Shown: positions 33,081 through 40,583 of the stretch, one piece after another
Layout: every line of letters starts with the position of its first letter
How positions within the stretch are numbered: the first letter of the stretch is position 1
NCBI GenBank assembly: GCA_035275265.1
Contig: DATENC010000025.1
Coordinates: 206,556 to 270,555 of the forward strand
Direction: 5' to 3'
Origin: JACQAP01 sp035275265
GTDB lineage: Bacteria; Pseudomonadota; Gammaproteobacteria; Burkholderiales; JACQAP01
Length of the DNA stretch: 64,000 bases
Position numbers and translations under genes: made by a program
Notes under the pieces: generated by a model
Told to the model about the DNA's origin: nothing
Seen by the model: only the letters and a program-made list of their open reading frames with translations
Databases searched by the model: none

Positions 33081-35609
33081 ATGCTTAAGCGCGCGTTCTT
33101 CACCTTTGCACTAGCGGTATTGCTGGGACTGTCTTCAGCGGCTGAATCTGTGGACCTGCGCGATCTCGCCGGTTGCAAACCCGGGTCGGACGATCCGATC
33201 GTGACCAAGGAAGGTCTGTTCAAAGTGCACCTGGTCTGCGATCACCTGCTGCTCGAGATTCCCGACCGGATGTACAAGCGGGACATGCTGCTCAACACCG
33301 AGTTCGCGGGCTTGTCGGGCAGTTCCGAGTTCATTGCGCCCGGGACACTCGTGGACAACCGGGTTGTCCGCTGGCTCCGCCGCGGCAACAAAGTGGGCCT
33401 GGTGGCCGTCGATTACGAGATTGCGTCGGCCCCTGCACCGGGCATCGAGCGCGCCGTGGAAGCAACCTCGCTACCGAGGATCGTGAAAGCGTTCAACATC
33501 GTCGGCCGCGGTTCCACGGGCGACGCGGTGATCGACGTGACACCGCTGTTCGCCTCGCCGCCGAGCGGGTTCGCCCTCGGCTTCATGAAGCACTTCGGCG
33601 TGCGCGACGTCGATCCTGAGCGCTCCTATATCGATGGGGTCAAGGCATTTCCCGATAACATCGGCATCCGCTTTTACCAGACCTGGGTCGCCGACCGCGT
33701 CGAGTTGCTGAAAAACGTGGACGATATGCAGGAGTCGACAACCGCTTCCATGGGCTTCATGTTCTACTCCAACATCTATCTGCTCCCGGAGCAGCCGATG
33801 CGGCCCCGGTTCTGGGATCGACGCGTGGGCTATTTCGCCACGAAGATCCACGACTACGGCACCGGCGACTTCGGCGGCATCGTGCGGGGCTTCATCCAAC
33901 GCTACCGGCTGGAGAAGAAAGACACGAAGGCACTGCTCTCGGACCCCGTGCAGCCAATCGTGTTCTACATCGGCCGCGGAGTGCCTGAGGTGTGGCGCCC
34001 GTACATCAAGCAGGCTGTCGAAGACTGGCAAGGCGTATTCGCGCAAGCGGGCTTCAAGGGGGCGATCATCGCGCGAAATGCGCCCAGCGAGGCCGAGGAC
34101 CCTTCCTGGGACCCGGATGACGTGCGCCACAACGTAATCCGCTGGACGCCGAGCGGGCGGCGCAACGCGCTGGGCGCCGCCGTGGTCGATCCGCGCAGCG
34201 GCGAGGTGATCTCCTCGCACACGCTGTTGTGGCACGATGTGCTCAAGCTGCTGGAGACCTGGTACTTCACGCAGGCCAGCCCGCTTGATCCACGCGCGCA
34301 GAAGCTGCCGCTGCCGTCAGAACTGATGGGCGAATTGCTGCGCTACGTGGTCCGACACGAGATCGGGCACGCGCTGGGACTGCGCCATAACTTCAAGGCC
34401 AGTTCCGCCGTCACCGTGAAGCAGCTGCGCGATCCGCAGTGGACGAGCATCTGGGGCACTTCGGCCTCCACGATGAGCTATGCCCGTTTCAACTACGTCG
34501 CGCAACCCGGCGATGGCGCCGGTCTGCTGCCCAAGTTCGGGCCCTATGACTACTTCGCCATCGAGTGGGGCTACAAAGTTTTCCCCGAGAACATGACGCC
34601 CGACGAGGAGAACGCCCGGCTCGACGAAATTGCTGGACGCCAGGTGAGCAACCCGTTGCTGCGCTTCGGTGGCGAGAATGACGTGGCAGAGGTAGACCCC
34701 ACTGTATCCACGAGCGCGCTGGGAGCCGACCCCATGGCGGCAGGCGAACTGGGCCTGCGCAACATCGATCGCGTCATGTCCTTCATCGTTCCGGCCACGA
34801 CGCACACTGGCGGGGGGTACGAAAAGTTGAGCGAGATGTACGAAGCGCTGGTGCGACAGCGCCATAGCGAGCTGGTCTACGTCTCCGGGATCGTCGGCGG
34901 CGTGGAGGAGACCCGCTACCAGGCAGGCCGTGGTACCGCGCCGTTCGCTCCCGTCGAACCCGACCGCCAGCGCGAGGCGGCCAAATTCCTGCTCAAGCGG
35001 GCATTCATTGAGCCCAAGGCCTTGCTCGATCCTGACGTGCTACGCCGCATCACCCCGTCGGGCGGCGCCAACCCACTGCAGGGATCGAACGCAGCTCTGC
35101 TGCGCCGTCTGATCAACCCGGCTGTGTTCCAGCGCATGCTGGAAGCGAGCAGCGTGGGTAAGGGCCGCTACACGGGACTGGAACTGCTGTACGATCTCAA
35201 CGACGGCCTGTTCAGCGAGCTGGGCATGAAATCTCCTGTCGTCAGCCCCTATCGCCGACAAGTGCAGCGCAGTTACGTGACTGTTCTCCTGTCGGCTACC
35301 GGCACGATCAACGACCCTGCCCCGAGCGCCAACATCGACAGCGCCAACCTCGACAACGAGCACGCGGACTCCGGCAGCGTGCGCAAGTCCAAGTCGAACC
35401 TGAGCACCACCCGATCCTTCGATTCCGAGCTCGCCTCTATTGGCGAGCAGTACAGTGGCGCTGATGCATTGAGCGAATACCGCGCGGCGTTGCGGTCCGC
35501 GGTGTCAGAGCTGTACAAGAAGATCGGCGACTCGCTCGACCGGACGACGGATACAGACACACTGCTGCATCTGCGACTCATCAGGGCTCAACTCGCCAAC
35601 GTGTCCTGA
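33081..35609 (+). CDS. Exported zinc-dependent metalloprotease (DUF5117/DUF5118 type)
   Basis: An 842-residue exported protease. A signal peptide (MLKRAFFTFALAVLLGLSSA) is followed by an N-terminal DUF5118/5117-like half (about 40-330, with a VGLVAVDYE strand) and a metzincin-like catalytic domain. The zinc site is HEIGHALGLRH (His426, His430, His436 with Glu427), then a Met-turn candidate STMSYARFN. The C-terminal region contains YEALVRQRHSELVYVSGIVGG, typical of this family. These proteins resemble Bacteroidetes/proteobacterial secreted proteases of unknown target. It is monocistronic. Confidence 0.87.
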   Translation: MLKRAFFTFALAVLLGLSSAAESVDLRDLAGCKPGSDDPIVTKEGLFKVHLVCDHLLLEIPDRMYKRDMLLNTEFAGLSGSSEFIAPGTLVDNRVVRWLRRGNKVGLVAVDYEIASAPAPGIERAVEATSLPRIVKAFNIVGRGSTGDAVIDVTPLFASPPSGFALGFMKHFGVRDVDPERSYIDGVKAFPDNIGIRFYQTWVADRVELLKNVDDMQESTTASMGFMFYSNIYLLPEQPMRPRFWDRRVGYFATKIHDYGTGDFGGIVRGFIQRYRLEKKDTKALLSDPVQPIVFYIGRGVPEVWRPYIKQAVEDWQGVFAQAGFKGAIIARNAPSEAEDPSWDPDDVRHNVIRWTPSGRRNALGAAVVDPRSGEVISSHTLLWHDVLKLLETWYFTQASPLDPRAQKLPLPSELMGELLRYVVRHEIGHALGLRHNFKASSAVTVKQLRDPQWTSIWGTSASTMSYARFNYVAQPGDGAGLLPKFGPYDYFAIEWGYKVFPENMTPDEENARLDEIAGRQVSNPLLRFGGENDVAEVDPTVSTSALGADPMAAGELGLRNIDRVMSFIVPATTHTGGGYEKLSEMYEALVRQRHSELVYVSGIVGGVEETRYQAGRGTAPFAPVEPDRQREAAKFLLKRAFIEPKALLDPDVLRRITPSGGANPLQGSNAALLRRLINPAVFQRMLEASSVGKGRYTGLELLYDLNDGLFSELGMKSPVVSPYRRQVQRSYVTVLLSATGTINDPAPSANIDSANLDNEHADSGSVRKSKSNLSTTRSFDSELASIGEQYSGADALSEYRAALRSAVSELYKKIGDSLDRTTDTDTLLHLRLIRAQLANVS

Positions 35610-35711
35610 GAACTTCGACCCGCCGAGGTCGAGGATGCTTTCGATGAAACTGCATCTCCCAAATTCGTCGCAAGGCATTGAATGATCTGATCCCAGACCA
35701 GAGGATAAAGC

Positions 35712-36098
35712 GTGATCACACACCCTGGTGGTTGCCACTGTGGCCGTGTCAGATTCGAGGTGACCGCGCCAGCGAAGCTGCAGGTTTCGGAGTGCAATTG
35801 CTCGATGTGCAGCAAGGCGGGTTACCTGCATCTTATGGTCCCCGCGGATCGCTTCAAACTGCTTTCCGGACATGAGACGCTGACCACCTACAGCTTCAAC
35901 ACTCACACGGCGAAGCACTTGTTCTGTTCTGTTTGTGGCGTCAAGTCTTTCTACGTGCCGCGTTCGCATCCGGATGGTTTCAGTGTTAATGCTCGTTGTC
36001 TCGACCCAGGCACGATAGAGGAGATGAGCATCAGTCAGATCAACGGTCGCGATTGGGAAAAGCAATACCCGAAAGGTAGGGGGGAGTACACGCAGTAA
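35712..36098 (+). CDS. GFA-family zinc protein (S-(hydroxymethyl)glutathione synthase-like)
   Basis: A 128-residue protein of the glutathione-dependent formaldehyde-activating (GFA/CENP-V) family. Its zinc ligands are visible: CHCGRVRFEV, ECNCSMCSK and LFCSVCGVKSFY. Starts at a GTG with GAGGATAAAGC upstream. Members are annotated as formaldehyde-glutathione condensing enzymes, but catalysis is unproven for most, so the function is open. Confidence 0.85.
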   Translation: MITHPGGCHCGRVRFEVTAPAKLQVSECNCSMCSKAGYLHLMVPADRFKLLSGHETLTTYSFNTHTAKHLFCSVCGVKSFYVPRSHPDGFSVNARCLDPGTIEEMSISQINGRDWEKQYPKGRGEYTQ

Positions 36099-36156
36099 TT
36101 GAAAGGCCGTCTCGGTTGCCGACGGGCCACGAGCGTCGCAACTAGCGACCCCAGCC

Positions 36157-37842
36157 TTAGCCGATATTCCCGGCTCTCTGCACTGCAGATCGACGACTTT
36201 CGTCCAGAAATCGCATGAAGTCCTGCGACGATGCGGGACGGTGGACGCCATAACCCTGCCCATAGTCGCACCCGTACGCGCGCAACAACGAAAGTGCGCC
36301 ATCGTCTTCCACGCCTTCGGCTACTGTTTCAAGTCCGAGCGATTTCGCCAGATGGATGATGGACTGGACAATCTTCTGGTTGTTTGCGTCCGAGGCCAGC
36401 GTCTTCACGAATTCCTGATCGATCTTCAGCGTGGAGACACGCAGCTTCTGCAGGTAAGACAGGGACGAGTGACCCACGCCGAAATCGTCTATCGCCACAC
36501 CGTAGCCGCGTTCCCTCAGCATCGCGATGAGCCGAATGCAGAAGTCGGGGTCGTCCATCACGGCGCTTTCCGTGATTTCAAGTTCGATGTCTCTTGGCTC
36601 CAGCCCGTTGCGGCGAGCATGTTGCTCCAGTACGTCGAGGAGCATGCGGTCACGCAGGTTTCGCACCGAGAGATTGACGGAGATGTGAAGCTGGCGGCCA
36701 CCCGCACGCCACGTGCCGGCATCGGCGAACGCCGCCGCGATGACCAGGTGGGTCAAGGGGTTGATAAGCGTCGTTTCCTCCGCCTGGGGAATGAACAGCC
36801 CCGGCTGGACCATGCCACGTTCCGGATGCTTCCAACGCAGCAGCGCCTCTGTGCCCGCAATCTCACCGGTGGAAAGCCTAAGCTTTGCCTGGTGCCAGAC
36901 GACGAGTTCGTTTCGCTCGATCGCCTTGGGCAGCGTCCCCAAAAGGATCAGGTTGTCTCGGCTGGTACGGTCTCCCTCGGGGTCGTAAAGTGCGATCCCG
37001 GATTTGCGCGTGGCCGCCCAGTGCATGGCGATGCTCGCCTTTTGCAGCAACTCCTCTGCCGTGCGTGCGTGATCCGGAAAATGCGCCACGCCCACGCTCG
37101 CTTCGACGTGGATCGGCAAATCGTCCACGAGATATGACTCCTTCACCGCGCTTTCTATACGCTCCCGCGTTACCTGCGAGGCCGCTTCTCCAGGCACGAC
37201 GGTCGCGAGGCGGTCGGGCTGGAGCACAGCTACGAGCGATCCGGGCGGCACGACGCTTTTCCCGCGTTCCACGACCTGCGCGAGAACGCGCATCCCGAAG
37301 CTGCTGCCAAACGTGTTCTGGATCTCGAGGAAATTGTCGAGCTGTGAAATCGAGACCACGAGCTTTCGCGCATTGGGACTCCGCATGTGCTCGTCGAGCC
37401 TCTTGATCAGGCCGGCCAGGTTGAGAAGTCCCGTGTCCCCGTGGTGCTCGTGCAGCCATGCCAGCTCGCGAAGATGGCGTTTCAGCGTGTCCGACCAGGT
37501 GCCGATCAGGCCGCCGATGAGAACAAAGAAGCCCAGCCGGAGGACCCAGTTGTGAGTCTCCTGCATCAAATCGAGAGTCGTGTTTTGCGGCATCAACGGA
37601 CCGAGAAGCAGACCTGCCGCGATTCCCGTTCCGATGCCTCCGGTGATGCCGAACGCGAAACCACCCAGAAGAATGGGCATGTACGCAAAATGCACGTAGA
37701 CAAACCGTACACCCCCGGTGGCATAAACGAGGAACGTCTCACCAGCGAGCAGAACGCTGATGATCCCCAATACGGCGAGCTTCCCGCGGAATGTCATGTC
37801 TACGAGAGCCAATCCGGCACGCTGCAGCAGCCTTACATGCAT
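36157..37842 (-). CDS. Membrane EAL-domain protein with degenerate GGDEF (c-di-GMP phosphodiesterase)
   Basis: A 561-residue protein. The N-terminus has four or five membrane helices (about 15-115). A GGDEF-like domain (about 135-300) lacks the GGDEF signature, so it is not a cyclase. A C-terminal EAL domain (about 310-560) keeps key residues: TEALLRWKHP (about 331), NLS, LEITES, IDDFGVGHSSL (about 450), KIDQEFV and EGVED. It should hydrolyse c-di-GMP, with the N-terminal part as sensor and the GGDEF as regulatory fold. An AGGGGGATTGC site precedes the ATG at 37842. It converges on the GFA gene. Confidence 0.85.
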   Translation of the reverse strand: MHVRLLQRAGLALVDMTFRGKLAVLGIISVLLAGETFLVYATGGVRFVYVHFAYMPILLGGFAFGITGGIGTGIAAGLLLGPLMPQNTTLDLMQETHNWVLRLGFFVLIGGLIGTWSDTLKRHLRELAWLHEHHGDTGLLNLAGLIKRLDEHMRSPNARKLVVSISQLDNFLEIQNTFGSSFGMRVLAQVVERGKSVVPPGSLVAVLQPDRLATVVPGEAASQVTRERIESAVKESYLVDDLPIHVEASVGVAHFPDHARTAEELLQKASIAMHWAATRKSGIALYDPEGDRTSRDNLILLGTLPKAIERNELVVWHQAKLRLSTGEIAGTEALLRWKHPERGMVQPGLFIPQAEETTLINPLTHLVIAAAFADAGTWRAGGRQLHISVNLSVRNLRDRMLLDVLEQHARRNGLEPRDIELEITESAVMDDPDFCIRLIAMLRERGYGVAIDDFGVGHSSLSYLQKLRVSTLKIDQEFVKTLASDANNQKIVQSIIHLAKSLGLETVAEGVEDDGALSLLRAYGCDYGQGYGVHRPASSQDFMRFLDESRRSAVQRAGNIG

Positions 37843-37945
37843 GCAATCCCCCTGAAGAAACCTGCGCAGCAATCATGCTCCGGAACTGCGGCCCTTGTCT
37901 AATTCAGGCCTGGGCCGGAAAGCGGGGTCATGTCAAGAGTTGCTT

Positions 37946-37990
37946 TCCCTCTTCCCTCTCTCCTCTCCCCTCTCTCCTCTCCCCTCTCTT
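37946..37990. repeat. Degenerate heptamer array (CCCTCTY type)
   Basis: Units TCCCTCT, CTCCTCT and CCCCTCT with a 7-base period. On the coding strand of the TerC-UBP gene it begins immediately after the stop codon (TAG-AAGAGAGGGG). Confidence 0.85.
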
Positions 37991-39181
37991 CTAGTCCAGC
38001 ATCGTTCGATCGATGTAACACCATTTCCAGTTTTCGCCAGGCTCGATCGAGCGCGCGATCGGGTGACCGGTGGCATCGAAGTGTTTGGTCGCATGCTTGT
38101 TCTTGGAGCTGTCGCAGCAGCCAACCTGGCCGCACGAAAGACACATGCGCAATTGGACCCAGCGGTCGCCGGACTTCATGCATTCCTCGCAGGCTGGGCT
38201 GTTCGGCCGTACATCCTTGATCTGGTCGCGATGAATGCAAGAGGTGGTCTCTTTCTTCTCTTGCGCGGCAGGTCGGCCCGGGAACATCCGCGAAGCGATG
38301 ACGGACACGGTGAAGATCCCCACAATGAAAGCGAGAGAGATTCCGGATGGAATCTCGACGAAATCCGCCAGAAACATCTTCGCTGCGACGAACAGCAGCA
38401 TGATGCCCAGCGCCGTCCGCAAAAACCGCAAGTGTTGTATTGCGCCGATCAACAGGAAATAGAGCGCCCGCAATCCAAGAAGCGCGAACACGTTCGAGGT
38501 GTAGACCAGGAATGGATCGCGCGTGATGGCGAACACGGCGGGGATCGAATCGACGGCAAATACCAGGTCCGTCGTCTCGATTGCGACGAGCGCGACGAGA
38601 AGCGGGGTCGCGTACAGGCGCCCCGCCTTGCGCACCAGGAAGCGCTCGCCTTCCGAGACGGGTGTAATCGGGACAAAGCGCGCTACCCAGCTCGTACAAA
38701 GCGAACACCTTCCTTCGACGACCTCTCGTCGCTTCTCCTCGCCAAACAGCATGCGTACGGCAGCGTACAGAAGCAGGGCGCCGAACGGGTAAAGCACCCA
38801 GTGGAAGCGCGCGAGCAGATAGATCCCGAGACCGATCAGGAGCGCCCTCATGATGAGTGCACCGACAATACCCCAGACGAGCGCACGCCTCTGTAGCGTG
38901 GGAGGTATGCCGGTCTGCGAGAAAATCAGCGCGAAGACAAACAGATTGTCGACCGAGAGCGATTTTTCCAATAGATACGCGGTCAGATAGGTCAGGCCGG
39001 CATCGCTGCCCCAACGCAGCGCAATCCACGCGCCAAACAGCAACGCAAGGCCAATCCAGATACCGCTCCAGAGCGACGCGCGTCTCAGCGTGGGAGCACC
39101 CTTGAGCGACATGTCGACGACAAGCGACGTCAAAACCACCGTCCCGAAGACGGTCCACTCAATAGGCCCCGCTGTGATCAC
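37991..39181 (-). CDS. TerC-family membrane protein fused to a UBP-type zinc finger
   Basis: A 396-residue fusion. Residues 1-320 are a TerC-family transporter with seven or eight helices and the hallmark YLLEKSLSVDNLFVFALIF and TTDLVFAVDSIPAVFAITRDPF segments; TerC proteins are linked to metal-ion export. Residues about 325-396 are a complete ZnF-UBP domain: CEECMKSGDRWVQLRMCLSC, GCCDSSKNKHATKH and WKWCYID. In bacteria this domain is usually a separate small protein. The frame is open to 39280, but that region overlaps the kinase gene and repeat sequence. The GTG at 39181, with GAGGGGCC upstream, fits the normal TerC N-terminus. The UBP part may sense or recruit something in the cytoplasm. 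Confidence 0.82.
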   Translation of the reverse strand: MITAGPIEWTVFGTVVLTSLVVDMSLKGAPTLRRASLWSGIWIGLALLFGAWIALRWGSDAGLTYLTAYLLEKSLSVDNLFVFALIFSQTGIPPTLQRRALVWGIVGALIMRALLIGLGIYLLARFHWVLYPFGALLLYAAVRMLFGEEKRREVVEGRCSLCTSWVARFVPITPVSEGERFLVRKAGRLYATPLLVALVAIETTDLVFAVDSIPAVFAITRDPFLVYTSNVFALLGLRALYFLLIGAIQHLRFLRTALGIMLLFVAAKMFLADFVEIPSGISLAFIVGIFTVSVIASRMFPGRPAAQEKKETTSCIHRDQIKDVRPNSPACEECMKSGDRWVQLRMCLSCGQVGCCDSSKNKHATKHFDATGHPIARSIEPGENWKWCYIDRTMLD

Positions 39182-39182
39182 C

Positions 39183-39218
39183 GCTGGCCCCTCATCCCTC
39201 GCCCCTCTCCCCTCTTCC
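39183..39218. repeat. Degenerate heptamer array between kinase and TerC-UBP genes
   Basis: CCCCTCA, TCCCTCG, CCCCTCT, CCCCTCT with a 7-base period fill the gap. On the minus strand it starts at the kinase stop (TAA-GGAAGAGGGG) and ends in GAGGGGCCAGCG before the GTG, so it provides the purine-rich ribosome-binding site of the TerC-UBP gene. Confidence 0.8.
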
Positions 39219-40331
39219 TTAGTCCCCGCTGCCGTGTCGCGGCAAATAGAGTTTTGCGGCGGTTCCACCACCGATTTCACTGTAAATCCTGACGTAACCC
39301 CCCAATTGGCGCGCGAAGTTGGAGACCATCGACAGGCCGAGGCCAGTGCCCAAGCCGGTCGCCTTGGTGGTGAAAAGAGGATCGAAGGCCTGTTGGATTA
39401 CTTCCTTGCTCATCCCCGTCCCAGAGTCCGTCACTGCGATACATACGTATTGCCCCGCCGCAATCCCATCCGCGCGACCAGCATCGTCGTCGTTCATGCT
39501 GGTATTGCTGGTTTCGATTGCGATGGTGCCGCCGTCTGGCATCGCCTCGCGCGCATTGATGACCAGCTCGAGAATGGCATTTTCGAGTTGGTTGGCGTCG
39601 CACAACGTTGTCCATGTGGCGGGTAACGCCAGTCTCACGTCGACCGAAGGCGTCAGCGAGTAGCGCACCAGGTCTTTCATCGAATCGATCACGAGGTTCA
39701 CGTCGACCGGTTTCGGATCGGGCGGTCTGCGGCTCGAGAATGCATGCAGACGCCCGGTCAGGGTCGCGGCGCGTTTGACCGAATTCATCGCGGCGTCGAT
39801 GAATTTCTCGGTTTGCTCGATGCGCCCCATCTGGATCAACTTGCGCACCAGCTCCAGTGAGCCCGCGATACCCTGGAGCAGGTTGTTGAAGTCATGGGCG
39901 ATGATTCCTGCAAAGCGGCCAACGGCATCGATTCTCTGCTGCTGGCTCCCCGTTTCGCCCGGCTCGGGCAAACCTGCCACGGCAGCTGTTCCACGGGTCA
40001 AGGCACGACCGATGGCATGTACAGATTGGCCGTCGGGAACGGACGTCCAGGAAACCCACCGATACGAACCGTCCTTGTGGCGGTAGCGGTTATCGAGCCT
40101 GATGGTCGTGGTGCCGTCGGCCAGGCGCGCTACTTCCCCGATCGTCTTTTGCAGATCGTCAGGGTGCACGAGCTCGAAGTATTTCATGCCCTGCAGTTCG
40201 GCTTCACCCCAACCCAATATCCGCGCCCAGGCCGGATTTGTCGCGAGTATGGTGCCGTCGAGGTCCGCCGTGAGCATGAGTTCCTCGGAGAGCAGCCATA
40301 CGCGTTCGCACCCCGGGTTTGAATTGTCCAT
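39219..40331 (-). CDS. PAS-domain sensor histidine kinase, soluble
   Basis: A 370-residue cytoplasmic sensor kinase with no receiver domain. A PAS domain (about 15-120: LLSEELMLTADLDGTILATN and YFELVHPDDL) is followed by a HisKA-type dimerisation helix with IIAHDFNNLLQGI (phospho-His). An ATPase domain follows, with N-box ELVINAREAMPDGG, DSGTGM and GTGLGLSMV. It strongly resembles the kinase part of the hybrid kinase at 50513-52540 (identical HDFNNLLQGI and close DANQLENA segments), so the two are paralogues flanking the chemosensory operon. An in-frame GTG at 40355 is an alternative start. Divergent from the MCP gene; a shared promoter region is likely. Confidence 0.85.
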   Translation of the reverse strand: MDNSNPGCERVWLLSEELMLTADLDGTILATNPAWARILGWGEAELQGMKYFELVHPDDLQKTIGEVARLADGTTTIRLDNRYRHKDGSYRWVSWTSVPDGQSVHAIGRALTRGTAAVAGLPEPGETGSQQQRIDAVGRFAGIIAHDFNNLLQGIAGSLELVRKLIQMGRIEQTEKFIDAAMNSVKRAATLTGRLHAFSSRRPPDPKPVDVNLVIDSMKDLVRYSLTPSVDVRLALPATWTTLCDANQLENAILELVINAREAMPDGGTIAIETSNTSMNDDDAGRADGIAAGQYVCIAVTDSGTGMSKEVIQQAFDPLFTTKATGLGTGLGLSMVSNFARQLGGYVRIYSEIGGGTAAKLYLPRHGSGD

Positions 40332-40583
40332 TTGACGCCTGATTGATGTTGTCACCTGCCGAAACGGTCACATGAATGTAGTGCTTATACTACTTTGCAA
40401 CATCGTCGCCGCAATGATGTCCAAGAATAGCACTGGCCGCGCGCGCCTACTGCCAAGTGGATCCATCGATGATGTACAATCCTTCGCGTATATCACGCTT
40501 TGACGTCATGAAAATATGCTGGCGTCAAAGGTGCCTCGCGCTTCTTTCCCCCCTCTAACTCTGGCTCATCCATCGAGGGTCTT
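40332..40583. promoter_or_regulatory. Divergent promoter region of the chemosensory operon
   Basis: Holds an inverted repeat CTTTGACG (40498-40505) and CGTCAAAG (40523-40530) with a 17-base spacer, about 55-85 bases before the MCP start. It also has a smaller one, GTAGT (40378-40382) and ACTAC (40389-40393). A TGTACAAT -10-like word is at 40473-40480 with a poor -35. The GAGGGTCTT ribosome-binding site ends the region. Confidence 0.5.

Noticed and set aside
40500..40530. TTGACG as a sigma-70 -35 element before the MCP gene
   Set aside because: No acceptable -10 hexamer lies 16-18 bases downstream; the word is better explained as part of the inverted repeat.
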